NCBI RefSeq assembly: GCF_001571325.1
Contig: NZ_BCTO01000023.1
Coordinates: 171,477 to 235,476, forward strand
DNA: 64,000 bases
From: Delftia tsuruhatensis NBRC 16741
Lineage (GTDB): Bacteria; Pseudomonadota; Gammaproteobacteria; Burkholderiales; Burkholderiaceae_C
Reading direction: 5' to 3'
The position numbers and the translations under genes are program-made. The first letter of the stretch is position 1, and every line of letters begins with the position of its first letter. The notes below the pieces were generated by a model. That model saw only the letters and a list, made by a program, of their open reading frames with translations. It did no database searches and was not told the DNA's origin. Below are positions 41,577 through 53,556 of the stretch, piece after piece.

Positions 41577-43994
41577 ATGCGCCAGTTTCAAGCTCTCTTG
41601 TTTTCTTCCAGATCGATACATCACAGGCTGTGCCTGTCCCTGGCACGGCGTGACTTGATGGCATTTGCACTGGCGATCATGGCCATGCTGGCCTGTGCCG
41701 GTCACGGCGGCAGGGACGCCGCCGCCCCGGCGACGCCGTCGCGCAGCCTCGGTCATGTGCCCGTGCGAGACATTCAGTTGTTTTTCATGGACCGATGTTT
41801 CCTGCTGCTGGACGCTGCGGTGGGGGCCACGCACGCAGCCATCCACACGCAAGCCGGTTATGCCTGGCCGTGGCGCGCCAGCGCACCGCAGGGCCAGCCC
41901 GGGCCGCTCCATTCACTGATGCAGGCAGGTCGGGCGCTTCCCGAATCCCTGTTGCTGCGCAAATCCGCGACCAGCGCCGGATGGCTTGCAGCCCGTTGGG
42001 AGCCCGCGCGGCAGCTGGTCAGGGCCCATGTCTGGCTGCTGCTGTGGTCCGTGTCGCTGGGACTTGCCTTCATGGCTGCACTTGCATGGTGCGTGCGCCG
42101 GCTGCGCCGCGGCGTGCCGGCTTCGGCCTGGAGCCGGGCAGGCGCCTGCGCCGCCGGTGATGCGCTCTGCCGAAAGCTGCTGGACACGGCCCCCGTGGGC
42201 CTGGCGCTGGTGCGGTGCAGCGATCGAAGCCTGCTGCTGTCCAACGGGCTGGCGCGGCAGTGGGTGTGCAGTGATACTTCCTGGTTCGAGCAGGCCGTGG
42301 CCGGGGGCACGCAGCAGGGCCCGCGTGAGCTGGCGCTGGGGGACGGGCGATGGGTGGAGGTCCGCACCACGCCCACGACCCACGGGGGCGAACCGGTGGT
42401 CTTCTGCCTGGTCAGCGATGTGACGGCGCTCAGGCAGGCGCAGGCAGCGCTGGTCGATGCCAAGCAGCGCGCCGAATCGGCGAGCCAGGCCAAGACGCAG
42501 TTTCTGGCGACCATGAGCCACGAAATACGCACACCGCTCTTTGGCATCCTGGGAACGCTGGAGCTGCTGGCCCTGTCCAGGGTTCCTTCCGAACAGACCC
42601 GCTACCTGGGGGCCATGCAGCAGGCATCGGCCTCCTTGCTGCGCATCGTCAACGACAGCCTGGACCTGTCGGCCATCGAGGCGGGCCGGCTGCAGCTGGA
42701 GGCCCAGGCGTTCTCGGCCACCGAATTGCTCGACAGCGTGGCCGCAGGCCTGCTGTCGCGTGCCGAGCAAAAGGGCCTGCAGCTGTATGCCGTCTCCGAT
42801 GTGAAAACGCCGCCCCTGCTGGTGGGCGATGCCTTGCGGCTGCGGCAGATCCTGGACAACCTGGTGGGCAATGCCATCAAGTTCACGTTCTCCGGCCACG
42901 TGGCCCTGCGCCTGCAGGTCATGGGCGACAGCGAGGAAGGCACCGACCTGCGGTTCCAGGTGCAGGACACGGGCATCGGCATCGACCCGGACCAGCAGCC
43001 CTTCCTGTTCGACCCGTACTTCCGTGCCCATGCGGCCACCCAGCAGCAGGTCCAGGGTGCGGGCCTGGGGCTGTCCATCTGCCTGCGCCTCAGCCAGGAG
43101 ATGGGCGGGCGGCTGACGGCCGCCAGCCAGCCGGGACTGGGGACCTGCGTGTCATTCGAGCTGCGCCTGCCGCGCGAGAGCGCGGCAGGCTATGAGGCAG
43201 TGCCCAGTCTGTTGCCGCACACCGTCTACGTGGATGGCGCCATTCCGGAAGTCGTGCACAACCTGTGCGCCTGGCTGCGGCATTGGGGCGCCATGGCCCA
43301 GCCCTACCGGGACCAGGTGCAGGGTCCCAATGAGCAGGCCGTGCTGGTGCAAGCCTGGCCGCGGTCGCTGCGCCGTCCGCAATGGACGGGCAAGTGCGTT
43401 CTGGCGCTGGCGCCGGGCGAGAGCCCCCGCGAGACCGTGCAGGCCTGCGTGTGGGAGGCCAGCGCGCCTGGCGTGCCGGCAGTGGGCCATGCGCTGGGCC
43501 TGGCCCAGCAGGGCATTGCGCCGGGTGCGCGCCCCGACCTGTATGCCGCCGCCGCCCAGGTCCACGAGCCCCTGGGGCTGAGGGTGCTCATCGTCGAGGA
43601 CAACCCCATCAACAGGATCATCCTGCGAGAGCAGCTGCAGTTGCTGGGCTGCGAGGTCCAGCAGGCCAGCAATGGACAGGACGCGCTGTCCCTGCCCGGC
43701 CTGCTCGAATTCGATGCCGTTCTCACCGACCTGCACATGCCGTTGCTGGACGGCCCGGCCCTGGCGCGTGCGCTCAGAAAGCGCGGGTATGTCCGCCCGA
43801 TCGTCGGGCTGACGGCCAATGCGCAGCCGCAGACCCAGACCCAGACGCAGGCGCAAGAGCAATCGCAAGTGCAGGGGCAGGGGCAGGGGCAGGGCGACGG
43901 ACTGCCGGCCGGCTTCGACAGCCTGCTGTGCAAGCCATTCACGTTGGCGGTGCTGCGCACCACCTTGAACAACATCAAGCAAGGCAGGACCTGA
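41577..43994 (+). CDS. Hybrid sensor histidine kinase 1 (PvrS/RcsC-like, no HPt)
   Basis: An 805-residue hybrid kinase. Two membrane segments (about 28-44 and 150-175) enclose a short periplasmic part. A PAS-like domain (about 200-285) is followed by HisKA with His315 in ATMSHEIRTPLFG, then HATPase with NLVGNAIKFT, DTGIGID and GAGLGLSI. A degenerate receiver-like domain (about 540-650) precedes a C-terminal receiver with Asp718 in VLTDLHMP. The receiver contains 12 Q-X dipeptides after its TANA motif where relatives have a short helix. No HPt domain is present, so phosphate must pass through another HPt, probably in kinase 2. Start 41577 has no strong ribosome binding site; ATG 41658 is an alternative. 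Confidence 0.88.
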   Translation: MRQFQALLFSSRSIHHRLCLSLARRDLMAFALAIMAMLACAGHGGRDAAAPATPSRSLGHVPVRDIQLFFMDRCFLLLDAAVGATHAAIHTQAGYAWPWRASAPQGQPGPLHSLMQAGRALPESLLLRKSATSAGWLAARWEPARQLVRAHVWLLLWSVSLGLAFMAALAWCVRRLRRGVPASAWSRAGACAAGDALCRKLLDTAPVGLALVRCSDRSLLLSNGLARQWVCSDTSWFEQAVAGGTQQGPRELALGDGRWVEVRTTPTTHGGEPVVFCLVSDVTALRQAQAALVDAKQRAESASQAKTQFLATMSHEIRTPLFGILGTLELLALSRVPSEQTRYLGAMQQASASLLRIVNDSLDLSAIEAGRLQLEAQAFSATELLDSVAAGLLSRAEQKGLQLYAVSDVKTPPLLVGDALRLRQILDNLVGNAIKFTFSGHVALRLQVMGDSEEGTDLRFQVQDTGIGIDPDQQPFLFDPYFRAHAATQQQVQGAGLGLSICLRLSQEMGGRLTAASQPGLGTCVSFELRLPRESAAGYEAVPSLLPHTVYVDGAIPEVVHNLCAWLRHWGAMAQPYRDQVQGPNEQAVLVQAWPRSLRRPQWTGKCVLALAPGESPRETVQACVWEASAPGVPAVGHALGLAQQGIAPGARPDLYAAAAQVHEPLGLRVLIVEDNPINRIILREQLQLLGCEVQQASNGQDALSLPGLLEFDAVLTDLHMPLLDGPALARALRKRGYVRPIVGLTANAQPQTQTQTQAQEQSQVQGQGQGQGDGLPAGFDSLLCKPFTLAVLRTTLNNIKQGRT
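43824..43895 (+). repeat. Hexanucleotide CAGNNN repeat (12 units) inside the kinase 1 receiver
   Basis: Twelve consecutive six-base units of the form CAG/CAA plus a variable codon encode alternating glutamine with P, T, T, T, A, E, S, V, G, G, G, G. The last four are nearly perfect CAGGGG copies. The stretch replaces the loop/helix after beta-strand 4 of the receiver (kinase 2 has MLDEENRCLNAGMNAWLVKP there). Such a repeat can change length by slippage in whole dipeptides without frameshift. Confidence 0.85.
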
Positions 43995-43998
43995 ACCC

Positions 43999-45210
43999 AT
44001 GCTGGCCCCATTCAAAGTACTCATCCTGGACGACCATCCCCTGTGCTGCGAGCACGCGCGCAGCCTGCTCATGGAGGCGGGACTCACGGACACGCACATG
44101 GCCTGCAACGCGCGGGAGGCCCTGGAGAAGCTGGGCGACGGCGGATTCCATCTCGTCATCACCGACCTGAAGATGCCTGACATGGACGGCCTGCAGTTCA
44201 TCGATGAATTGAGCCGGCGCGACCTGCATCCCATGCTCGTGATATCCACCTCCTGCTCGCGCCGGCTGATGAACAGCGTCAGTCTCATGGCCAAGGAGTC
44301 CGGCTTTTCCGTCATCGGGATGTTCCAGAAGCCGTTCGGCACGGACCATGTCCAGGCGCTGGTCAGCCAACTCAGGTCCGTCCATGCAAACGAGGGGAAA
44401 GCCGCTGCCGGCATCAGGGAGCGGCCGATTTTCGCCAAGGCCCACCTGGTGCAGGCTTTGCAGGAGAAAACCATACAGGCCTGGTTCCAGCCCAAGAAAT
44501 CCCTGCTCACGGGCCACATCGTCGGCGTGGAAGCGCTGGCGCGCTGGAACGATCCGCAGTTCGGCTTCATGATGCCGGGCTCGTTCATGTCCGCCATCCG
44601 GTTCCATGGGCTGGACCATGCCTTGCTGGTGCGGATGATGGAAGATGCCATGTCGGCGCACCTGGCCTGGCGCAGTGCCGGACATGTCGTGCCTGTGTCC
44701 GTCAACCTGCCGATACCGCTGCTGGACGATATCGGCCTGCCGGACGAGTTGCACGGCATGGCGGCCCGGTGCGGCATTGCTGCGGAGAACATCACGTTCG
44801 AGCTTCTGGAGGACCAGGCCGTCGGCATACCCGCCAACTACTACATGAGCGCGAGCCGGTTGCGCCTCAAGGGCTTCGGCCTCGCCCAGGATGACTACGG
44901 GCGCGGATACAGCTCGATGTACAGCCTCATCTCCACGCCCTTCACCGAATTGAAGATCGACCGGGCCTTCGTGGCCGGCGCCGCGGGTGACGAGGTGCGC
45001 ACTGCCGCCTTGACGTCGTCGGTGCAACTGGGGCGGCAGCTGGGCCTGACGGTGACGGCGGAAGGCGTGGAGACCACCCGGGACCTGGAGTTGCTGCGCA
45101 GCATCGGATGCGATTGCGTGCAGGGCTATCTGCTGTCCGCCGCGGTGCCTGCGGTTGAATTTGCCCTTATGCTGGCGTCCGAACCCCGGCACCAAGGCAA
45201 CCCCACCTGA
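43999..45210 (+). CDS. Response regulator with EAL domain (PvrR/RocR-like c-di-GMP phosphodiesterase)
   Basis: A 403-residue REC-EAL protein. The receiver has DDH at 11-13 and phosphoacceptor Asp56 in VITDLKMPDMDG. The EAL domain keeps the metal and substrate residues: VEALARW, VSVNLP, TFELLE, KIDRAF, TAEGVETT and QGYLLS. Loop 6, normally DDFGTG, reads DDYGRG, so activity is likely but the conformational control could differ. It would hydrolyse c-di-GMP when phosphorylated, as described for RocR and PvrR. It follows kinase 1 by four bases with AGGA upstream of the ATG, and precedes kinase 2. Confidence 0.9.
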   Translation: MLAPFKVLILDDHPLCCEHARSLLMEAGLTDTHMACNAREALEKLGDGGFHLVITDLKMPDMDGLQFIDELSRRDLHPMLVISTSCSRRLMNSVSLMAKESGFSVIGMFQKPFGTDHVQALVSQLRSVHANEGKAAAGIRERPIFAKAHLVQALQEKTIQAWFQPKKSLLTGHIVGVEALARWNDPQFGFMMPGSFMSAIRFHGLDHALLVRMMEDAMSAHLAWRSAGHVVPVSVNLPIPLLDDIGLPDELHGMAARCGIAAENITFELLEDQAVGIPANYYMSASRLRLKGFGLAQDDYGRGYSSMYSLISTPFTELKIDRAFVAGAAGDEVRTAALTSSVQLGRQLGLTVTAEGVETTRDLELLRSIGCDCVQGYLLSAAVPAVEFALMLASEPRHQGNPT

Positions 45211-45230
45211 CCCAAGCACGCAAGGCGTCC

Positions 45231-48503
<3,273 letters not shown>

Positions 48504-48521
48504 CCCTTTGCTTGCGATCCC

Positions 48522-49175
48522 ATGAAACTGAAACTGCGCATTGCTGTCGTGGACGACCACGCCGTGGTCCTGCTTGGCGTCAAGGACTTCCTGGAGCAGG
48601 ACCCCAATCTCCAGGTCGTGGCCACGTTCGATACCCCGTCGTCCTTGATGGAATACGCCAGATCGAACCCCCTGGACGTGGTTCTGACCGACTACTCCAT
48701 GCCGGGCGATGACCTCTACGGAGACGGCCTGCGCTACGTGGACTACCTGATACGCCATTTCCCGCACATCAAGGTGCTGGTGCTGACGACCGTCTCCAAT
48801 CCCATGATCATCTCGGCCCTGTATGACGCGGGCGTCGCCGGCGTGCTGCTCAAGGAAGACCCGCTCAGCCAGATCATGGCGGCGCTGCAATGCGTGCGCC
48901 TCAACACGCGCTACTACTCGCCCTCGTTCCAGGCAGGCACGCCCAGGCAGGAGAGGACGGTTTTCCTGAGCGAACGCGCCAACAACCTCTCGCCGCGCGA
49001 ATTCGAAGTCCTCAGGCATTTCGCCAAGGGGGAATCCATCACGGAAATCGCCGCACGCCTGAGGCGCAGCGTCAAGACCGTCAGCCTCCAGAAGAACTCC
49101 GCCATGCGCAAGCTGAACGTGGACAGCAACCAGGACCTGGCCGCCTTCTGCGCCGAGCACCATCTCTTCGACTGA
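48522..49175 (+). CDS. RcsB-like response regulator (REC + LuxR-type HTH)
   Basis: A 217-residue regulator strikingly like enterobacterial RcsB: VVLTDYSMPGDDLYGDGLRYVDYLIRHFP holds Asp57, with the RcsB-typical SMPGD and YGDG words, and the C-terminal HTH reads LSPREFEVLRHFAKGESITEIAARL then RSVKTVSLQKNSAMRKLNV. RcsB of E. coli has LSPKESEVLRLFAEGFLVTEIAKKL and RSIKTISSQKKSAMMKLGV in the same places. It closes the kinase/EAL/kinase operon, 18 bases after kinase 2. RcsAB-box-like palindromes upstream of the operon fit this protein as their ligand. Confidence 0.9.
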   Translation: MKLKLRIAVVDDHAVVLLGVKDFLEQDPNLQVVATFDTPSSLMEYARSNPLDVVLTDYSMPGDDLYGDGLRYVDYLIRHFPHIKVLVLTTVSNPMIISALYDAGVAGVLLKEDPLSQIMAALQCVRLNTRYYSPSFQAGTPRQERTVFLSERANNLSPREFEVLRHFAKGESITEIAARLRRSVKTVSLQKNSAMRKLNVDSNQDLAAFCAEHHLFD

Positions 49176-49200
49176 CCGGCCTGCGGGCTGCACCAGCCGG

Positions 49201-49491
49201 TCAACCTTCCAGCGCCTGGCCTTGCGCCTGGCTGCCGCCCTCGGCGTCCACCTCGCCCAGGCGATAGTGCGGTTCGGACGGCATCAGGCGAAACCCCAGA
49301 AGTGCCCCGCGCCGGCTTGTCTTCATCGCCAGGGGCGCCTGGCAATGCACGCAGCCATAGTTCACGAAATTGGCATCCTGCTCCAGCGAGTAAAAGCGGA
49401 ACCTCAGTCCGGGGTGCGGCTTGGACAGGGATGTATTGCTCAGCAATTCGTAGCATGGGTCGCACAGTTTCTGGGTTGTTTTCGGCTGCAT
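49201..49491 (-). CDS. Unknown protein with two CxxC pairs (zinc-ribbon-like)
   Basis: A 96-residue protein, convergent with the RcsB-like gene. It contains LCDPCYELL and GCVHCQAPL, two CxxC pairs 37 residues apart, as in small zinc-ribbon or rubredoxin-like folds. I do not recognise the family. ATG 49491 is used; an upstream TTG at 49548 would add 19 residues. A third TAAGA-N4-TCTTA palindrome lies 64 bases upstream of the ATG, suggesting that it belongs to the same regulon as the kinase cluster. Confidence 0.6.
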   Translation of the reverse strand: MQPKTTQKLCDPCYELLSNTSLSKPHPGLRFRFYSLEQDANFVNYGCVHCQAPLAMKTSRRGALLGFRLMPSEPHYRLGEVDAEGGSQAQGQALEG

Positions 49492-49555
49492 TTCTGGAAA
49501 TAAAACGGATCGATATACCGCTGTCCAGTCTTGCCAGAACCTGCGCAATCCAGGT

Positions 49556-49569
49556 TAAGACGATTCTTA
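49556..49569. promoter_or_regulatory. RcsAB-box-like palindrome, site 3
   Basis: TAAGACGATTCTTA keeps the TAAGA and TCTTA arms and four-base spacing of sites 1 and 2, differing from the RcsAB-box form only at the two bases next to the centre. It lies upstream of the CxxC protein gene on the minus strand and 252 bases before the chemoreceptor gene on the plus strand. Confidence 0.55.
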
Positions 49570-49671
49570 TCGTCGGCTGCCATATCCGTTGCAATGAATG
49601 CCGCCGCCGCCGGCGGCAATCCGACAGTTTCCGCTGCTGTTGCAACACTTGGTTACTTCCTTGACCCATCT

Positions 49672-49699
49672 CAAATCCCCCAGGCGGCGGCGCCGATAC
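49672..49699 (+). promoter_or_regulatory. Sigma-28 (FliA)-like promoter of the chemoreceptor gene
   Basis: CAAA at 49672-49675 and GCCGATAC at 49692-49699 match the flagellar sigma factor consensus (TAAA, about 15 bases, GCCGATAA) with 16 bases between. It is 122 bases before the chemoreceptor start; chemoreceptor genes are usual FliA targets. Confidence 0.5.
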
Positions 49700-49821
49700 G
49701 CTTCGGCCCATGAATCGCCACGGCTTGACTTGGGTCAGCCTGGCCTGGCACGCAGGCATTCCATGCCGATACCGCGTGCGCACACAACAGCGGCGCCCTA
49801 CGCCGCACAGGAGATGCATCA

Positions 49822-51981
49822 ATGCACATCGGCCAACGTTTCTGGCGCCGCCAAGGGCTGGGCACCAAACTGTCCATCACCAATTTCGTCTGGGTCGCCT
49901 CCATCCTGGGCCTGCTGGTCCTGGGCATTGCCTGGGATGTCAGCAAGTCCCTGCAGTCCAGGATGAACAGCGACATGCAGCAGGGCATACGGACGCTGTA
50001 CAACTTCATCGAGTCCAACGACAAGGAGCTGCGCCAGCGCACCCAGTTCCTGGCCGACAGCCTGGCGCACAGCCTGCAGGGCACGCTCAGCCTGGACACC
50101 GGCGGCAGCGAGCCGGTGCTGAGCCTGGACGGCCAGCCTCTCAACGGCAACGATGCGCAGCTGCAGGCTTTCACGCGCAGCACCGGCGCCGTGGCCACCG
50201 TGTTCGCGGCCCAGGGGCAGGGCGACTTCGTGCGCATTGCCACCACGCTCAAAAACGAGAAAGGCGACCAGAGCGCGGCCGTGCTGGGCAGCCGCCTGGA
50301 CCGCGCCCACCCCGCCTACGCCGCCATCCAGGCCGGCCAAAGCTACATGGGCCTGGCCCATCTGTTCGGCCGCCAGTACATGACGCACTACCGCCCGCTC
50401 AAGGACGCGGCGGGCGCCACCGTGGGCATTGCCTTCGTGGGCCAGGACTTCTCGCAACTGCTGGAGCACTTCAAGGACTCCATCCGCGCGCTCAAGGTCG
50501 GCCAGACCGGCTACTACTTCGTGCTCAACGCCGAAGACGGCCCCCAGCGCGGCCAGCTGGTGGTGCATCCCGCCATGGAGGGCAAGAACATCAGCGAGTC
50601 CAGGGACGGCGACGGCCGTTTCTTCATCCGCGACATGCTGGACCGCAAGCAGGGCAGCATCGCCTATCCCTGGACCAACCCGGGCGAGGAGCAGCCCCGC
50701 GACAAGCTGGTCGTCTTCAGCCACTACGCGCCCTGGAACTGGGTCATCGCCACCAGCGCCTACGTGGACGAATTCGTCTCCGAGACCCGCAGCCTGATCC
50801 TGCAGTTCGCCCTCATGGGCCTGGGCGCCGTGCTGCTGCTGTCGGCCGCGTGGTTCTGGCTCATCCGCCGCATGATCGTGCGCCCGCTCAAGCAGGCCAG
50901 CCACATGGCCTACGCCATTGCCGATGGCGACCTCACCTTGCGCGTGCACAGCGACCGTCATGACGAAATCGGCCATCTGCTGGAGGCCATGAACACCACC
51001 AGCACGGGCCTGACCCGCGTGGTCGGCAGCGTGAACGAACAGGCCCACAGCGTGGCCCTGGCCAGCGCGGAAATCGCCCAGGGCAACCAGGACCTGGCCG
51101 CCCGCACCGAAAGCGAAGCCAGTGCGCTGGAGCAGACCGCCGCCGCCATGGAGGAACTAGGCTCCACCGTGGCCCACAACGCGGACCACGCGCAATCGGC
51201 CGACCGCATCACGCGCGAGGCCCAGCGCGTCGTCACCGAAGGCGGGCAGGCCGTGCGCAAGGTCGTGCAGACCATGCAGGGCATAGACGCCAGCAGCAAG
51301 AAGATTGCAGACATCATCGGCGTCATCGACGGCATTGCCTTCCAGACCAACATCCTCGCCCTCAACGCCGCCGTGGAAGCGGCCCGGGCGGGCGAGCATG
51401 GCCGCGGCTTTGCCGTGGTGGCCGAGGAAGTGCGCGCCCTGGCAGGCCGCAGCGCCGAGGCCGCCAAGGAAATCAAGCAGCTCATCAGCCACAGCGTCGC
51501 CGAAATCCACACCGGCAACCAGGAGGCCGCGTTTGCCGGGGAAACCATGAAACAGGCCATGGAGGAAATCCGCAAGGTCACCCAGCTCATCTCGGACATC
51601 AGCCACGCCAGCGCCGAGCAAAACAGCGGCGTCGCCCAGGTGGCCGAGGCCATCACCCACATCGACCAGACCACGCAGAAGAACGCCGCCCTGGTCGAGG
51701 AAATGGCCGGCGCCGCCGCAGGCCTGCGCCACCAGTCCGATCAACTGGTGCGCGTGGTCTCCATCTTCCGGTTGCAGGGCGGCAGCAATGCCCAGGCGCA
51801 GGCGGCGCCCCGTGCACCGTCGCTGGCGCCCGGCGCGGCCAAGGCATCTGTGCCCCAAGCCGCCCCGCCTGCCGTTGCCAAGCCTGCCACCCCGGCCGCG
51901 TCGGCTGCCTCGGCAAAACCGGCTGCCGCCAAGCCCATCGCCATGGCCTCCACGGCCGATGACGACTGGGACAACTTCTAG
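49822..51981 (+). CDS. Methyl-accepting chemotaxis protein with Cache domain and C-terminal docking peptide
   Basis: A 719-residue chemoreceptor. A first membrane segment (about 18-40) leads to a periplasmic Cache-type sensor of about 270 residues, a second segment (LILQFALMGLGAVLLLSAAWFWL), HAMP, and a signalling coiled coil with the invariant tip GIAFQTNILALNAAVEAARAG. The long alanine/proline linker ends in DDDWDNF; the last five residues DWDNF fit the xWxxF pentapeptide that tethers CheR and CheB. Methylation-helix sequences flank the tip. The ligand is not known. A sigma-28-like promoter precedes it. Confidence 0.92.
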   Translation: MHIGQRFWRRQGLGTKLSITNFVWVASILGLLVLGIAWDVSKSLQSRMNSDMQQGIRTLYNFIESNDKELRQRTQFLADSLAHSLQGTLSLDTGGSEPVLSLDGQPLNGNDAQLQAFTRSTGAVATVFAAQGQGDFVRIATTLKNEKGDQSAAVLGSRLDRAHPAYAAIQAGQSYMGLAHLFGRQYMTHYRPLKDAAGATVGIAFVGQDFSQLLEHFKDSIRALKVGQTGYYFVLNAEDGPQRGQLVVHPAMEGKNISESRDGDGRFFIRDMLDRKQGSIAYPWTNPGEEQPRDKLVVFSHYAPWNWVIATSAYVDEFVSETRSLILQFALMGLGAVLLLSAAWFWLIRRMIVRPLKQASHMAYAIADGDLTLRVHSDRHDEIGHLLEAMNTTSTGLTRVVGSVNEQAHSVALASAEIAQGNQDLAARTESEASALEQTAAAMEELGSTVAHNADHAQSADRITREAQRVVTEGGQAVRKVVQTMQGIDASSKKIADIIGVIDGIAFQTNILALNAAVEAARAGEHGRGFAVVAEEVRALAGRSAEAAKEIKQLISHSVAEIHTGNQEAAFAGETMKQAMEEIRKVTQLISDISHASAEQNSGVAQVAEAITHIDQTTQKNAALVEEMAGAAAGLRHQSDQLVRVVSIFRLQGGSNAQAQAAPRAPSLAPGAAKASVPQAAPPAVAKPATPAASAASAKPAAAKPIAMASTADDDWDNF

Positions 51982-51995
51982 GCGTCGCGCCCGCC

Positions 51996-52931
51996 TCAGT
52001 CGTGCCGCGCCATCAGGTCACGGCGGCGGCGCTCGTAGTAGTGCCGCTGGCACTCGGCCGCCTCCTGCCAGGCCTGCCTGTCTATGGCCTCCTGCACATG
52101 GTCCGGCAACGGCCGGGGCGCAGCCGCAGTCGCCAGCATGGCCTCCATCCCCTCCAGCGGCGCAAAGCCCAGGCAGGGCAGCTCGAATGGCAGCGCGGGC
52201 TCCTGCGCATTGGCAAGAATGGCCCCCAGCGCCCAACGTGCCATGCGGTCAAAGAACCCGTCAGGGTGCCCATGGTTCCAGTACCGCGCCATCTCCGGCC
52301 CCGCAAACCGCATGGCGTCATAGGCATGCCTGGGGTTGTGGCGGGCCAGCTCCACCACCTCGCTGAACCAGATCTCTCCAATCCCATAGTGCTCATGCCC
52401 GCTGTTCATGCGCGGCGGCACAAACCACTGAATGCGCTCCCCCTTCGCATTGCGCCGTGTGAAAGACAGGTCATCGCAGGTGCGGATGCGGCGCAAGACC
52501 TTGGGCGCAGGCCCCGGGATCAGGCTCTGGGGCGGGTGCTTGGCCTTGTACTTGGGTTTGCGGTCTTTGGCCGATGCATCCATGCTGGCCAGGACCTTGT
52601 CCTTCACCCAGCGCCTGAAGCGCTTGGCCTCCGGTGAGGGGCTGGCCTGGGTCAGCGCATGCAGGCCGTCCACGCTGATGGCCGTCACGGCTTCGCGCCT
52701 GGGCTTGCGGCCGGGTTCGCTGGCAAGGCGGACGGTGCAGCGCTGGCCCTCAACGAGCTTGCCGGTGGTCAGCTTGTGGCGGGAGATTCCCAGGGCGGTG
52801 AACACATCCTTGGCCAGGAACCAGGTCAGGCCGTTCTTGGAGAACGTGCGGATCGGGATGACGTCGAAGTGGAAGGTTTGGGGGGTGATGTCGTCTGCGG
52901 GGACGGCACGGGAGGGGGATCGCAAAGCCAT
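51996..52931 (-). CDS. BRO-family N-terminal domain protein (phage antirepressor-like)
   Basis: A 311-residue protein with a BRO-N domain (about residues 20-125): FHFDVIPIRTFSKNGLTWFLAKDVFTALGI, then RREAVTAISVDGLHALTQAS and AKRFRRWVKDKVLASM. Such domains bind DNA and are typical of phage antirepressors and their chromosomal relatives. The C-terminal half is unrecognised, with charged ends (CQRHYYERRRRDLMARHD). No other phage gene is adjacent, so it is a domesticated or leftover prophage gene. It is the left border of the accessory region. Confidence 0.82.
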   Translation of the reverse strand: MALRSPSRAVPADDITPQTFHFDVIPIRTFSKNGLTWFLAKDVFTALGISRHKLTTGKLVEGQRCTVRLASEPGRKPRREAVTAISVDGLHALTQASPSPEAKRFRRWVKDKVLASMDASAKDRKPKYKAKHPPQSLIPGPAPKVLRRIRTCDDLSFTRRNAKGERIQWFVPPRMNSGHEHYGIGEIWFSEVVELARHNPRHAYDAMRFAGPEMARYWNHGHPDGFFDRMARWALGAILANAQEPALPFELPCLGFAPLEGMEAMLATAAAPRPLPDHVQEAIDRQAWQEAAECQRHYYERRRRDLMARHD

Positions 52932-53026
52932 GAATGGCCTCCTATGTCAACACGGTCATAGGGTTGCCCGTCTGTCTTTGCCGCAATGGCTTTATGCAGC
53001 GGCGGGCAGCCCGGCCATAAACAAGA

Positions 53027-53049
53027 CTTGCCCTGGGTTGCAGGGCAAG
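53027..53049. repeat. Hairpin CTTGCCCTG-N5-CAGGGCAAG
   Basis: A perfect nine-base stem with a five-base loop, 96 bases upstream of the BRO-domain gene. On the minus strand it is followed by TCTTGTTT, so it could be a weak terminator for transcripts arriving from the protease operon. Confidence 0.5.
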
Positions 53050-53310
53050 ACAAAGCTATGGGCGAAATGCCACTGACTTTCGGGAGTGACTTCCGCCTAT
53101 GAAGGTGTGTTGAGCACTGGGGGGATCGTAGCAGGTGGGGCGTGCGGGAGACGCCCAAAGCTGTTACGTAGGCGCGTTGGATGGAGGGTGCAGGGACGTG
53201 TTGAATGAGGGGCTTTGCAGTGAATTGCGAGGGCAACGTCACCTGTTTGGGTTTCTTCGCAGTTCAGTTGTTCAAGGCCTGTGCGTCAGCAGTAGGCCAC
53301 CGCAGGCGGT

Positions 53311-53344
53311 TGAACGACGGCTTCAGGCTGGTAGCCGTCGTTCA
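53311..53344. repeat. Hairpin TGAACGACGGCT-N10-AGCCGTCGTTCA
   Basis: A perfect 12-base inverted repeat with a ten-base loop. A partial third copy of one arm (AGCCGTCGTTT) lies at 53378-53388. The repetition of one arm suggests a structured RNA, binding-site array or small mobile-repeat remnant; its nature is unknown. Confidence 0.6.
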
Positions 53345-53556
53345 GATCCTGGGCTGAGAACGGCCGGTATACGAGAAAGCCGTCGTTTAACGCAGAGTTA
53401 ACCGGGTAACGACGGATGGATGCCTCGCCTGAGAGGTGCAAGATAGGCAGCGGGTGCCTCGCGGGCAAGGAGGTCAGCAACGCGCCACGCAACCTTCCAG
53501 GACCTTCATGAGTTCTTCTCCTGCGCCGTGCGGGTCGACGCGTACGCTCGCCATGT

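Larger units (their letters stand above)
49492..49821. other. Divergent region between CxxC protein and chemoreceptor genes
   Basis: The 330-base gap carries the third RcsAB-box-like palindrome on its left and a sigma-28-like promoter on its right. No gene is seen; short frames in it lack coding character. Confidence 0.55.
52932..53556. other. Long intergenic region with two hairpins
   Basis: This 625-base region between two minus-strand genes has frames but none with convincing coding character. It holds two strong inverted repeats (53027-53049 and 53311-53344) and further copies of the word ACGACGG or its complement around 53378-53388 and 53408-53415. I see no promoter or RNA family that I can name. 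Confidence 0.6.

Noticed and set aside
53311..53420. Integron attC site or CRISPR repeats
   Set aside because: The arms resemble each other but the GTTRRRY/RYYYAAC core sites are not placed as in attC, and there are too few and uneven repeats for CRISPR.
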